Part shown: in pieces, positions 17,598-26,786 of the stretch
Layout of the letters: each line of letters begins with the position of its first letter
How positions within the stretch are numbered: the first letter of the stretch is position 1
From: CAINFV01 sp964409235
Lineage (GTDB): Bacteria > Chlamydiota > Chlamydiia > Chlamydiales > FEN-1388
DNA: 64,000 nucleotides
Assembly: GCA_964409235.1 (NCBI GenBank)
Contig: CAYPCN010000001.1
Span: forward strand, 158,722 to 222,721
Reading direction: 5' to 3'
Notes under the pieces: generated by a model
Told to the model about the DNA's origin: nothing
The model's input: the letters and a program-made list of their open reading frames with translations, nothing else
The model's database searches: none
Translations under genes and position numbers: made by a program

Positions 17598-17656
17598 ACG
17601 TTCCACACGCGAACTCGTTCACGGTTTCAACAAGAGCCACATCATACGTGGCTCTG

Positions 17657-18367
17657 TTAGATCTGGATGTTCATGAGCGTCTTGGTCGATTCAAGCGCTT
17701 TATTCAGGGTAGCGGTGAAAAATTCGAGTTCTGTTTGGATGAATCCAAGTTTGACTTGAACAGCGAGAAGCGTTTCAGGACTCAGCCGTTGCTCACCCAT
17801 CTTCAGACCTTTGATCTCATCGACAAAGCTTCCTAACTTTTTGTCGCTCTCGGTCAAGAAACTCAAAAACCGAACAGCAGGGGATCGTTCCTGTGGAATC
17901 AGCGACCCAATTTCAACACCTGTTGTGAGCGATGTGACGTCGCGAAGCCCACGGTCGATGTGTTCAAGATGACCGGAGATGGAGGTAACATCTGTTGGAT
18001 TGAGGTTTTCTACGACGGTCGGATGTCGTTCCATTTCGTCCAGCAGAACGGCTCGGGGGCGTTCCAGCTGCCGCCTGAGATCAGCGGCTTGGTCGGCGAG
18101 CTGTTTCGGCGTTGGCGTGACTTTAGGAGGTTCGGCTTTGACCTGAGTGGCAATCTCCATGAGAGATGGCTTTTTCGCCTCTGCACTCACAGGTTCTTGG
18201 GCTGCAGGGATATCTCTCCGCTCAATTTTTGACGGATCAGCACGAGCCACTGCCTCTTCGAATTTTACCTTCGAAGGGCCTTCACCACTTTCAGCGGGCA
18301 ATGACGCACGGCTTCCTTCAGATCCTGAAATGGGCTCGATTCTTTTATACTCTTCGTGTGATGGCAT
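17657..18367 (-). CDS. CT668-like T3S protein, candidate inner rod subunit (SctI)
   Basis: 236 aa. The N-terminal half is hydrophilic and probably disordered. The C-terminal about 45 residues (SPETLLAVQVKLGFIQTELE, then FFTATLNKALESTKTLMNIQ) follow the layout of T3S inner-rod proteins of the YscI/PrgJ type: P-LL-LQ-L, a spacer helix, then K-----TL---Q at the very end. The position directly upstream of sctN matches CT668 of Chlamydia, for which I know no settled function. The rod assignment is my inference from the tail alone. The ATG has no strong Shine-Dalgarno site. Confidence 0.7.
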   Translation of the reverse strand: MPSHEEYKRIEPISGSEGSRASLPAESGEGPSKVKFEEAVARADPSKIERRDIPAAQEPVSAEAKKPSLMEIATQVKAEPPKVTPTPKQLADQAADLRRQLERPRAVLLDEMERHPTVVENLNPTDVTSISGHLEHIDRGLRDVTSLTTGVEIGSLIPQERSPAVRFLSFLTESDKKLGSFVDEIKGLKMGEQRLSPETLLAVQVKLGFIQTELEFFTATLNKALESTKTLMNIQI

Positions 18368-18412
18368 AAGTACTCACGCGATTATGGATTATACATTCTC
18401 CCTTCCTCCTCC

Positions 18413-18850
18413 CTATAGCGGGGCTTTCAACGGAGGAAGCGACTTTGTTCCCAAGTCTTTTTTCAGCCAATCAAGGCATACATCTGTAAGATTCTTGATC
18501 GTTGGATCGTCGCACGCTGCTCTTGCCTCAAGAAGTAGCTGTTCGCCGCGTTTCTTCTTGTCTTGCGATAGCAAGTACGCCACGCCCAGCAATGCTTGAG
18601 CAAGATGGTGCTCTGGATCCTTCTTCAAGATCGTTTCAAAAATGGTTGCGGCCTCAGTTACATGAAGCTTGTTGAGCGCAATGTACCCGAGACCAAGCTG
18701 CGAGGCTGGGTTATCAGGGTTAAGGACTTCCGCGGCTTTGAAGAGCCGCCGCGCGGCTATCTCATCCAGCTGTTTGACCGCTACAAATCCTGCCTCTATA
18801 AAGAGAGAGTAGTCCTCGTTAAAGAACTCAAGAAGGCTCTCCTCGTCCAT
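18413..18850 (-). CDS. sctG: TPR needle chaperone SctG (CdsG, CT667-like)
   Basis: 145 aa with three TPR-like helix pairs (AARRLFKAAEVLNPDNPASQ, YIALNKLHVTEAATIFETIL, HLAQALLGVAYLLSQDKKKR). In Chlamydia the CdsG/CdsE pair binds and protects the needle subunit CdsF. The gene order here, sctF flanked by cdsE and this gene, fits. Strong GGGAGGA site six bases before ATG 18850. Cytoplasmic. Confidence 0.85.
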   Translation of the reverse strand: MDEESLLEFFNEDYSLFIEAGFVAVKQLDEIAARRLFKAAEVLNPDNPASQLGLGYIALNKLHVTEAATIFETILKKDPEHHLAQALLGVAYLLSQDKKKRGEQLLLEARAACDDPTIKNLTDVCLDWLKKDLGTKSLPPLKAPL

Positions 18851-19006
18851 TGAATCCTCCCACTGCTTCTTTTACCCCAATAACCTAGCCTTTTCGCACA
18901 GTCGCTGGAATGGAAGAGAAAACATCTCTTCCCCAGCGTCGTATACTTCCCGGGTGATACACATCGTACCACACCACCAACTCGAATGGAACGACCAGGA
19001 GTGTCA

Positions 19007-19309
19007 TTACCCCTTGACGTTTCTTGCCATAGAGTTGATCGAAGTATTCATTGCCGAGATCACAGAAGTCGACATTTCGGAGAACTGCTGCAATTTGTTC
19101 ATTGCCATTTGCAGGTCAAACATGTCGCCAATGCTCATGGCGCTACCTTTTGACCGTATACCGGCAATTTTCGACTTTGCTAATGCAGTCAAGCGTTCTA
19201 TTTCGTCAACCAGAACTTTGTAATCTACGGCGGACTTTTGTGTGACCAGGGTTGATAAGGCGGCGCCTTTCAGCGTTGCCCAACTTCCTGGTTCGAAAGC
19301 GCTACTCAT
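19007..19309 (-). CDS. sctF: type III secretion needle protein SctF (CdsF, CT666-like)
   Basis: 100 aa from ATG 19309, chosen because GGGAGGAGG lies about six bases upstream; the open frame extends 14 codons further. Two-helix needle subunit: N-terminal MSSAFEPGSW segment, then helical VDYKVLVDEIERLTALAKSK and SIGDMFDLQMAMNKLQQFSE, ending in a hydrophobic VISAMNTSINSMARNVKG tail as expected for polymerising needle subunits. About 15 residues longer than the Chlamydia protein as I remember it. Lies between cdsE and cdsG. Confidence 0.9.
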   Translation of the reverse strand: MSSAFEPGSWATLKGAALSTLVTQKSAVDYKVLVDEIERLTALAKSKIAGIRSKGSAMSIGDMFDLQMAMNKLQQFSEMSTSVISAMNTSINSMARNVKG

Positions 19310-19450
19310 TGATTTCCTCCTCCCTTTTTGCTCGTGTGTTTCGACGAGCAATACGGTAGGTCATATTGTACATAGGAACAATCTACGACGTCTGCGCCTT
19401 TTCTTAAAGAGCCGCAGCAGTACGTCAGGAGAGCCATTCTCCCTTCGTTA

Positions 19451-19705
19451 TTAACTTCGCTTCTTTTTCGGCTCCTGGGTAGCCCTGCCCAATACGATGG
19501 CAAGAGCATGATACCCATTCAGCAAGATCCCAATTTGATCAAACTCTTCTTTCTTGCTCCCCTTATGGAGGATATCCTTGACCCGTTGAATGCGCGATTC
19601 AATTCGTTTTGCCAACTCTCGTCGCGTCTCTTCACTACCAAGTTCTTTTTCCAGATCGAAAACGAAGGTCTTTTCTTCCTTCGGCTTTTTCTCCATACCG
19701 AACAT
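19451..19705 (-). CDS. needle co-chaperone CdsE (CT665-like)
   Basis: 84 aa, the same size as chlamydial CT665. Highly charged helical protein (DLEKELGSEETRRELAKRIE) with a C-terminal GILLNGYHALAIVLGRA helix. In Chlamydia it forms a complex with CdsG and the needle subunit. GAGGGA lies about nine bases before ATG 19705. Sits between sctD and sctF in the conserved order. Confidence 0.85.
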   Translation of the reverse strand: MFGMEKKPKEEKTFVFDLEKELGSEETRRELAKRIESRIQRVKDILHKGSKKEEFDQIGILLNGYHALAIVLGRATQEPKKKRS

Positions 19706-19785
19706 ACGACATCCCTCATTCGCGCTTTTTCTGGGCCAAACCCTGTCAGGAGCCTCTTCTCTCCCTAAGAGTATTGTAGCCTAGA

Positions 19786-21639
19786 TTACCGATTAAAATC
19801 AATTTTGTACTTGCTCCCGTTCCTCTCCAAATAGACCGTCGTTGGAGTAATATCTGTGATGTACATTCCATCGAGCGTATCCCCCGGCCCTAAAATTCTC
19901 CCGCTAATGACGACCGAGACCTTGTCCCCTGCCTTAGAGTAGCCGGTCACTCGATATTTCGGAGATAGGTCAATCACGGCTTCTCGCTGTCCAGCTTCAG
20001 AAACTGGCGTTTGGACCGACCGAATGCCAGGTAATGAGCGAAAGAGAGCGACGAGTTTTTGAAATCTCTCTCTTGTTCCAGCCCCAATAGTCCCCGTTAG
20101 TGTCAAATCTCCCCCAGAAATGCTAGGGGTAACCCCTCGAAATCCTGCTTCATTGAGTTCTCTGGAGACCTGCAGTAACAGTTCTTCTTCGACCACGACC
20201 CTTCGTTCCAAAAGATCAACATAGGCAAAATTTTGCGAAATATAGTCAAAGAGTTCTTCCGCCTGTGCCCGAGTTCGTAAAAATCCAGAAAGAACGTAGC
20301 GCCCTGCCGTTGGAGAGGTGATGGAAATCCCCCTCCAATTCGGATTTTTTGTGATGATCTGATTGATTTCTCTCCACACCAGCTCATCAATGACGACATT
20401 GGTGTAGTCGATATGGCTGATGAACTGTATCCGCTGCAACATATCAAGCATTTTGCTTCTGTCGGCCATTGTGAGCACATGTCCGACGAGCAATAGCCGT
20501 TTATTAGTGGGATTGTAGCTGTAGCGAATAGCTGGAAATTCACTCAGCGCTTGTGAAATTTGTGCCTCAGGATCAACGATGGTAGGCGTGGCAACCTCTT
20601 CGGTGCGAAAGAGAAGCGCGCCCCCAATGCCAATCACCATGATCAGTCCAGTGACAATGGCAAGGATGACAAGCGAGCTGATCGCTCTTGAAAGCTTTGC
20701 CTGCAGGCGTTCTTCTTCTTTTACCCGATCGACTTCTGACTGCAGGGGAGCAAAGACCGCTTGCTGGATAGGTCCTAATCCCGCAGCGCCCCCTTTTTGC
20801 GGTTCTTCACCAAGTTTTACTGCCGCTCCCTCTTCTTTTTTCTCGAGCCCAGGGCCGGCAACAATCGTCGTTCGCTCGGCCTCTCGGTCGATGAGCATAA
20901 AGGTTGTCGTCCCCATTGAGACGAGAACATTGCCCGCCAAGGCCTTTTTGTCGATTTTCTCTCCGTCAACAAAGGTCCCATTTCGGCTTTGGAGATCTTC
21001 CAGTATGGCGTTGTCTTTTGCGTCAATAGATAATTTTGCGTGTTTTCGGGAGACGCTGAGATCTTGAAAAACGATGTCGCAAGTCTGTGTGTCTGTGCCG
21101 ATGATGTAACTCGACCCGCCATGCATGGCGAATTCAGCCCCTGTATTAGGGCCTGAAAGCACCTTTAATAACCATCGGCCTTCTGTGTCAAGGAGGTCAA
21201 AATCAATATAGGCCACTTCGGGCGTTGGCTCTTCAGGGGAGGGCTGTTCAGCAACCTCTTCACGAGGTGGCTCAGTAGGAACTTCCTCGGGCACGGGCTC
21301 TTCTTGGGGAGGAGGCGGTATGGCGCTCTCCTCTGAAGGAGGCTCTTCAGCACCCTCGGATGAAGCCTCTTCTTCGAGAGAGCGGGGCTGTTCGTGCGCA
21401 GGCTCTGCTTCTGGCTCTTCGGAGGAAGAAGATGCGTCGGCCGAACTCTCTTCTGAGGGAGGCTCTTCAGCAGCCTCGGATGGAGCTTCTTCTTCGAGAG
21501 AACGGGGCTGTTCGTGCGCAGGCTCTGCTTCTGGCTCTTCAGCGGAAGACAATACGTCGGCCGAGGGGGACTCAGAGTATGGAGTTTCCTCTTCTAAAGC
21601 GTCTTCTGGCATTTCTGTTTGTCGTTCTTCGTCAACCAT
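19786..21639 (-). CDS. sctD: type III secretion inner-membrane ring protein SctD with N-terminal FHA domain (CdsD, CT664-like)
   Basis: 617 aa. Residues 1-150 are acidic Pro/Glu/Ser-rich and include a perfect-phase 40-aa tandem duplication. An FHA domain follows (about 155-255: YIIGTDTQTCDIVFQD, SVSRKHAKLSI, LQSRNGTFVDG). A single membrane helix lies at about 320-345 (LVILAIVTGLIMVIGIGGAL). The periplasmic part has ring-building BON-like modules (about 370-615). The cytoplasmic FHA plus acidic arm is the chlamydial version of SctD. Anchors the export apparatus and contacts SctQ. Followed by cdsE after 80 bases. Confidence 0.94.
   Translation of the reverse strand: MVDEERQTEMPEDALEEETPYSESPSADVLSSAEEPEAEPAHEQPRSLEEEAPSEAAEEPPSEESSADASSSSEEPEAEPAHEQPRSLEEEASSEGAEEPPSEESAIPPPPQEEPVPEEVPTEPPREEVAEQPSPEEPTPEVAYIDFDLLDTEGRWLLKVLSGPNTGAEFAMHGGSSYIIGTDTQTCDIVFQDLSVSRKHAKLSIDAKDNAILEDLQSRNGTFVDGEKIDKKALAGNVLVSMGTTTFMLIDREAERTTIVAGPGLEKKEEGAAVKLGEEPQKGGAAGLGPIQQAVFAPLQSEVDRVKEEERLQAKLSRAISSLVILAIVTGLIMVIGIGGALLFRTEEVATPTIVDPEAQISQALSEFPAIRYSYNPTNKRLLLVGHVLTMADRSKMLDMLQRIQFISHIDYTNVVIDELVWREINQIITKNPNWRGISITSPTAGRYVLSGFLRTRAQAEELFDYISQNFAYVDLLERRVVVEEELLLQVSRELNEAGFRGVTPSISGGDLTLTGTIGAGTRERFQKLVALFRSLPGIRSVQTPVSEAGQREAVIDLSPKYRVTGYSKAGDKVSVVISGRILGPGDTLDGMYITDITPTTVYLERNGSKYKIDFNR
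21325..21564 (-). repeat. in-frame 120-bp tandem duplication in sctD
   Basis: Two head-to-tail 120-base units (21445-21564 and 21325-21444) encode residues 26-65 and 66-105. The central 20 residues SSEEPEAEPAHEQPRSLEEE are nearly identical, and the DNA is also nearly identical over long stretches, so the duplication is recent. It lengthens the acidic cytoplasmic arm before the FHA domain. Confidence 0.9.
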
Positions 21640-22035
21640 TCGTCTGCCTTGTTTCCGTGCCTATTCACGACTTTATATGGTCGCGAGCATCCCCTTGCCC
21701 AATCTTCAAAGAGCCTCTCCTACAGGAGAAGGCATTTCAGATGGGCTTATCGTAACCATACAATTCGGGCCATTTTTGTACTAAAATTTTTAACATTTGC
21801 GGATCTTGTACGTGGTGAAGGATCTCGTCCGGCTCCTCCCACGCGCGGTTCTCAGTGCTGCTTTCACTACACTCTCAATGCAAAAGTATGCATTTTTTGA
21901 ATAATCTCGCCAAGCAAAAGGCCGTATATCGAGCTATCCCAAAACCGATGAAGTCCATATGCACTGACATATGGGCGAGGAGGTTTTGGGAAAGGCACAT
22001 CGCAGTTTCCGGAAATTCAGCTGAGGATGGAGCGG
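21640..22035. repeat. gene-free 396-bp gap with decayed copy of the dispersed inverted-repeat element
   Basis: No supportable gene. Positions 21929-21958 match the middle of the repeat copy at 50273-50302 in 26 of 30 bases (TCGAGCTA-C-CAAAACCGA-GAAG-CCAT). AAAGGCACATCGCA at 21991-22004 matches the right end of the family. The left end is not recognisable. The segment 21952-21980 contains an internal palindrome (CCATATGC...GACATATGGG), as in the copy at 57958. The gap separates sctD from its upstream chaperone gene, so the copy sits inside the T3S transcription unit. Confidence 0.6.
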
Positions 22036-22419
22036 TTAGACGGTCGTTGCTTCCACTTTCCAAAATGCGACGGTGTTGACGAAATCTTCGATAGCATCTC
22101 GAAATTCTCGGTACCCTCGGATAGTCGGGATTGCGGCAGTGAGGACAATGCGCTTCCCCTCTTGATCCAATCCAAGACAGGCTCGCTTTGTTGCCTGCCC
22201 TAAAAAATTTCCCCGCAAGAGTTTCTGAAAAACTGCTTCGCGATGCTCTTCGGGGACTTCTCCGAGGGTTGCTGACAATTCAAGGCCAGGAGGAGCGTCT
22301 GTCAGTGTGATCGCCGTTCCCTCGAAATCCAGAGAAATCGTCGTCAGCTCTCGCGGTATTGCTCCCGCGCCTTCGACATTGAGCTCCTTGAGCAGCTTCA
22401 CGATATGATCATAGAACAC
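22036..22419 (-). CDS. T3S chaperone, CesT/class I type (CT663-like)
   Basis: 127 aa, acidic, with the small alpha/beta layout of class I effector chaperones (FYDHIVKLLKELNVEGAGAI, TISLDFEGTAITLTDAP, LLRGNFLGQATKRACLGLDQ, GKRIVLTAAIPTIRGY). Position directly upstream of sctD agrees with chlamydial CT663. Probably binds a secreted substrate in the cytosol; which substrate cannot be told, but the neighbouring translocators or the four giant proteins are candidates. Confidence 0.78.
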   Translation of the reverse strand: MFYDHIVKLLKELNVEGAGAIPRELTTISLDFEGTAITLTDAPPGLELSATLGEVPEEHREAVFQKLLRGNFLGQATKRACLGLDQEGKRIVLTAAIPTIRGYREFRDAIEDFVNTVAFWKVEATTV

Positions 22420-22471
22420 AATGGCCTCCTCCTCGCGCTCTTTCTACCGTACCTCATGAAGAGATCTTTGT

Positions 22472-23452
22472 CTACCCACGTTGTTCCCACGCTTGACCGT
22501 AGGTGCGGATAGCGGTCGTCATCTGTTCGAGCAAGGCCTGAATCGTTTTTGGGATGTCCGTCTCCGCAGATTTTGCTAACATAGAGACGCTTTGAGACAC
22601 GATGTCCATCAGCTTGTTCAAAAGCTCGCCAGTGGCCCGCTGTATGGCTGCTTCAACGTCGAGGTCCGCCAATTCTGTATGCATCTTGGCTTCATTGAGG
22701 CTTCTCATGGCTTGTACCATGCCATCAAGAGAGGACTGGAGAGGCCGCATCTTTGCGTCGACTTCCGTTGTAATCTGTTGCCGTATCATAGGAGGAAGCG
22801 GCTTGTCTTTCAGCTCGGGGTTGCTATCCACTAATCGCTGTTCAACTCTCTTCATCTCAATTTGGGTGGCGACCATCATCGTGATGGAAATAGCCATCTG
22901 TCCTATGGCAAGGCCGGCGTCAGCAGCTGCCTTCGCCGCTTGTGCCAGCTCTTTCTCTCTTTCGATTTTTCCGGCCTCTACTGTGGCTGAGAAGGCTGCG
23001 CTCGCCATATCTTTCATGACTAAGGCAAGCTTGGCTTTATACAGGTTTTCCGCAAGCTGTATTTTCGAAAGCAGTCCAATGACGTTGGACGTCATGATGA
23101 AGAGGGCGAGGACGGCACTGCAGTTCAGCCACGCGTTTTTGGTCGCTCCAATAGGAAATCGATGGCTTCCGCCCGCATCTCCTACCATCTGCCCCAACTT
23201 ATCTAAGAAGTTCTGGACCAACTTCTGATCCGGTGGCGAGAGACTTGGGGCAATCATATCTGTCGCCGTTTGTTTAAGGAAGGCGATTTCCTCTGTGGTC
23301 AGGTAGCCCTTTTTCATCATTGTATCGGTCAATTGCTGGAGGTTGGCCAGTCCTAATTGACGTTCTGACGATACTTGGGCGAACTCCTGCAAGAACCCAG
23401 TAATATCGCCTCCTGGTGGGGGGGTATTTCCCCCTACATGTTCCATGCTCAT
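22472..23452 (-). CDS. copD: T3S translocator of the CopD type (SctB-like minor translocator)
   Basis: 326 aa. The N-terminus is hydrophilic (GGNTPPPGGDITGFLQEF). Hydrophobic segments lie at about residues 108-130 (WLNCSAVLALFIMTSNVIGL) and, more weakly, at about 176-196 (GLAIGQMAISITMMVATQIE), separated by an amphipathic coiled coil. The C-terminal half is helical. This matches pore-forming translocators that follow CopB in chlamydial operons. Shorter than CopD of Chlamydia as I recall it. GGAGG lies about nine bases before ATG 23452. Lies 41 bases after the CopB-like gene. Confidence 0.75.
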   Translation of the reverse strand: MSMEHVGGNTPPPGGDITGFLQEFAQVSSERQLGLANLQQLTDTMMKKGYLTTEEIAFLKQTATDMIAPSLSPPDQKLVQNFLDKLGQMVGDAGGSHRFPIGATKNAWLNCSAVLALFIMTSNVIGLLSKIQLAENLYKAKLALVMKDMASAAFSATVEAGKIEREKELAQAAKAAADAGLAIGQMAISITMMVATQIEMKRVEQRLVDSNPELKDKPLPPMIRQQITTEVDAKMRPLQSSLDGMVQAMRSLNEAKMHTELADLDVEAAIQRATGELLNKLMDIVSQSVSMLAKSAETDIPKTIQALLEQMTTAIRTYGQAWEQRG

Positions 23453-23493
23453 GGCCTTTTTCCTCCTCTAAAAACCCGCGTCGTACGCGGCTC

Positions 23494-26400
23494 TTACATG
23501 CCTGCTCTTGTTGACATTTCACTGACTCGCATTCCGGCATCTTTAATGAAGTCAGAAACCAGTTGGAGAAGCCGTGTCCAGTTCTCGAACGATTCTTGAG
23601 CGCTTTCCGTAATCTTGGTAATCGTTTCTGTTTGGTCGATCCCTCCAAGACGCATGAACATTTGCGACACAGCTTGCAGCATGGCCTGGTCTTCAGCGAG
23701 TACACTAAGAAGCCTATGGAAATATTCCTCTTTTTTCGCCGCCTCATACTGCATGGCTGCTGCGGTTATTTGAAGGGCAAATCGCGTCAGTCGTAATTGT
23801 TCAGTGACAAAGAGCAATCTGTTGATGAGTTTTTCCATTCCTGTGAGTCCCTTTCCAAACTTCCCGACTGCCAGCAGCTCTTCGTAATGGTCGAGGATAT
23901 TTAGCACCAGGTTTTTAAATCCTTTCCCAATCGTGAGAAGAGTTGCTCTCAGCGATTGGAGGCCGCCGGCTAGCCCTGTAAGCATTCGTGCTTCGCCAAT
24001 GACAGTAGCGGTTGCTTGTGAGCGCGAGGTGTCTGCCACAGCCTTGACCCATTTGTTGGCTTCTCGCTGCGCAGTCTCCTGTGCGTTTTTCGCATTTTTT
24101 TGAATGATCGCGACTTTTGCTGGGTCTACCCGCTGAAAAAGGCTCTTGCCGACTTTTGCCAAAGAACTGGGGAATTTTTTCAAAGAGATGAGGTACTTCT
24201 GCGTTGCTTTGCCAATATCTTCCATCACCTCTTTCATATACTTGAGGAATTGCTTGATCGCCGTTGTGATTTTTGTAGGGATCTTTGACAATGCCGCGCC
24301 CGCCGTGCGAGCCGCCTGAGCAATCGCGGTTCCGAATGATTTTGTTGCTGCTGCCGGAGCTTTTGGTTTTGCTGCTGTCGCCGCCGCTGCTCCTCCTTTT
24401 GGTCCCACCTTACTTATAGCGAATGCCAACATGAACATACAGACGAGAGTCATCACCAACGCAAAGGTGTTGGCTTTACTGTCGTCTTTGTAGAGCACTT
24501 TGCCCAGTGCCGTGAGAGCCTTGGTGAGCAACCCGCTTGACAAGAGGCAGTTCATCGCAATTGTCATACTCTGTTGAACGATCGCTCTGGCTCCCATTGT
24601 TGTAAATAGCTTGGCAAACGTTTTCGCCATGGTCGTCAGAATCTGACTGACAACTGCTTTGATGGTTAGTTGCACAGCGGTCTTGGCTACTGTCTTGATG
24701 GCGATGACAGCAGCGTAGGTGCCTGCTGAGACGATGATGACGACGAGGTTCAAGAGAATTTCAAAGGCCATGGAAATAGCGGAGATGGCCATGTCGTTTG
24801 TGACGCCCATCGCTTCACACACCATCTTCCACATGCCCGTTCCCTTGGCCCACTGGCATGCAGCATCAGCGACAACAACGACGAGCACAACAGTCGAGGT
24901 GATGGTTGCAGCTACAAGAGCGACGAGCCCCTTTCCTGCTGCAATCACAGCGAGAAACCCTGGCGCAGCAGCGCCGCCCGATGCGACTGTCGCAACGATA
25001 AGAGCGACGCAGACAGCGACCATAATCACCGCCAAGAGAATGCTTAGCAACGGCCCGAGCACTCTCCAGAGTTTTGCCTTTGCAATCGCATTAACGTTTT
25101 TCTCGTATGAGATCATCACCTTCTGGAGACTGGTGGTGTAGGTCTTTTGCGCGATTTGGAGCTCATTTTCGATGCCGGCAATCTTTGCTTCTGCTAATTC
25201 TTGCGTGAATTCCGACTCCATTCTCACCATGAGACAACGAATATTAGCGAGATAGACCAAGGCACTAATGAGTGCTTGGATATACGTCATGGCGATCTGT
25301 CGCGTCGGAGTATTGAGGCTTTTGTCAGAGGAGACCTTCGTCAAAAAGGTGAGCGATTTTTCGATGGTAGCGGGATCTTTTGCACTCAAATCGCCGATGA
25401 GCTTGACGTGGTTAATGGAGGCTGTTTGGTCGGCGAGGATGGGGACGAGCGTTGTCAGCAATTGGGCCTTGACCTCTGCCGAGATGATGCCTGCCGCTTG
25501 TGCGGCATCAAGGCCCTGAGAAAAGAGTTCGGTGAGCGCTTCTTGATCAACAGATTGGAGGGTTTCCATCTGTTCGGGATTCAATGCACACAAGAACGAG
25601 GTGAGAGCGTCGATCGTGCCGATGAGGTCTTTGTTCGTCACTCCTGACGGCAGCGTCATCGTGCTGGCAATCGTTGACAAGAGCATGCCGACTTGTTGCC
25701 GATCTCCGCTCACAAGGGCTAGGAACTCCGGACTTGGCGTTTGTAACGAGGTCGCTTTCTGGAAGTTAGCGCTTGCCAATGAGGTACAAATATTCAAAAG
25801 CGCTAGAGAGAGCTTACTCTTGTCATCCGCTGTCATCGAGGTGTCCGTGCTCATGTCCACGGTTTCCATAAAGACGGGGATCATCAGCCCTGGGACCGTG
25901 AGGTTGAGGACGAGAGCACCCCCTTCTTCATTGGCACCAGCGATCCCTGTGGCGATCACCTCTAACTTCGAAATAAACAGCGCTTCTTGGGTTGGAGATA
26001 GGTCGAGAGAGGAAAGATTGGCCATGTCAATGAGCCGCTGTTTGATGGTCCCAATGTCGTCCGAGCGAATGTCGTTGAGCAGCGCCTGCGTTTCAAAAGA
26101 GAGGGAAGGGAGTCCTGCTGATACGGCCACAGCCATCGTTTCAAGCCAAGCGAAAAAGGCAGCGTTGGCGCTGGTCTCATAGATGTCGACCTGACGTTCT
26201 TCTACGCCCTCTCGTTCTCCGATAGCGGTGTTCTCTCCGAAGGTGTATTCTCCTAATATGGTCTCTGGGGAAATAAGTCCCTCTTCGATGAGGGCCTGGC
26301 GCAGTGCTTCCTCTCGGTAGGCGAGCGTCGTAAGAATCGACTCTCCAAGGGATGGACCAGAGAGCGTGTCCAAAGGTTGTTCTTTCATCGTGCCGATCAG

Positions 26401-26697
26401 AATGTTCACGATCGTCGTCGCAAACTGCATCGACCAGAGGCCGAGCCCTGCGAACGCGGGCTCATCGAGCTTTGGATCGCTCGTCTTCACGCTGACCTTG
26501 CTTTGAGCCCCGCCAATACCTTCTTGTGATGGAGGAGGGGCGAAGAGGGTGTCTTTGGGAACAACAACAGCTGTTCCCCCTGGCCCCAGCGTCACCTCTC
26601 TTTGGTCTGCTGTTTTTTGGAGAAAGGTCGAAAAATCCCACGGAGCACTTTCATGCGATCCTGGTTGCGGCTTTGGTGGCACTGAAAATCCACTCAT
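23494..26697 (-). CDS. copB: T3S major translocator of the CopB type, oversized
   Basis: 1067 aa from ATG 26697 (AAGGAG upstream); the open frame extends 11 codons further. Residues about 1-510 are soluble and helical with no recognised domain. A hydrophobic block at about 550-780 has four or more membrane segments (LLSILLAVIMVAVCVALIVA, ITSTVVLVVVVADAACQW, EILLNLVVIIVSAGTYAAVI, FALVMTLVCMFMLAFAISKV). The C-terminal about 280 residues are helical. This is the layout of hydrophobic translocators that insert in the host membrane, but roughly twice the usual size. Lies between the LcrH chaperone gene and the CopD-like gene, as in chlamydial CT576-CT579. Confidence 0.8.
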   Translation of the reverse strand: MSGFSVPPKPQPGSHESAPWDFSTFLQKTADQREVTLGPGGTAVVVPKDTLFAPPPSQEGIGGAQSKVSVKTSDPKLDEPAFAGLGLWSMQFATTIVNILIGTMKEQPLDTLSGPSLGESILTTLAYREEALRQALIEEGLISPETILGEYTFGENTAIGEREGVEERQVDIYETSANAAFFAWLETMAVAVSAGLPSLSFETQALLNDIRSDDIGTIKQRLIDMANLSSLDLSPTQEALFISKLEVIATGIAGANEEGGALVLNLTVPGLMIPVFMETVDMSTDTSMTADDKSKLSLALLNICTSLASANFQKATSLQTPSPEFLALVSGDRQQVGMLLSTIASTMTLPSGVTNKDLIGTIDALTSFLCALNPEQMETLQSVDQEALTELFSQGLDAAQAAGIISAEVKAQLLTTLVPILADQTASINHVKLIGDLSAKDPATIEKSLTFLTKVSSDKSLNTPTRQIAMTYIQALISALVYLANIRCLMVRMESEFTQELAEAKIAGIENELQIAQKTYTTSLQKVMISYEKNVNAIAKAKLWRVLGPLLSILLAVIMVAVCVALIVATVASGGAAAPGFLAVIAAGKGLVALVAATITSTVVLVVVVADAACQWAKGTGMWKMVCEAMGVTNDMAISAISMAFEILLNLVVIIVSAGTYAAVIAIKTVAKTAVQLTIKAVVSQILTTMAKTFAKLFTTMGARAIVQQSMTIAMNCLLSSGLLTKALTALGKVLYKDDSKANTFALVMTLVCMFMLAFAISKVGPKGGAAAATAAKPKAPAAATKSFGTAIAQAARTAGAALSKIPTKITTAIKQFLKYMKEVMEDIGKATQKYLISLKKFPSSLAKVGKSLFQRVDPAKVAIIQKNAKNAQETAQREANKWVKAVADTSRSQATATVIGEARMLTGLAGGLQSLRATLLTIGKGFKNLVLNILDHYEELLAVGKFGKGLTGMEKLINRLLFVTEQLRLTRFALQITAAAMQYEAAKKEEYFHRLLSVLAEDQAMLQAVSQMFMRLGGIDQTETITKITESAQESFENWTRLLQLVSDFIKDAGMRVSEMSTRAGM

Positions 26698-26786
26698 ACC
26701 GTTCTCCTTCTCGCGCACATGCTTCTCCATCGGCCGACTTCGATGGTCGGCTTATTGCGAGGAACACGTGCCGTTGACACTTCAGG

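Noticed and set aside
16642..17676. 344-codon plus-strand frame opposite sctN
   Set aside because: Long only because of codon bias on the sctN strand; Arg/Ser/Pro-rich with no domain. sctN is certain on the other strand.
18388..18393. TATAAT on the minus strand upstream of the CT668-like gene
   Set aside because: At 17 bases the -35 position reads ATAGGG, a poor match, so a promoter is not supported, though it cannot be excluded.
21325..21564. Tandem repeats considered as CRISPR or satellite array
   Set aside because: Only two 120-bp units, in frame within sctD, with no spacers or cas genes. No CRISPR array was seen anywhere in the window.
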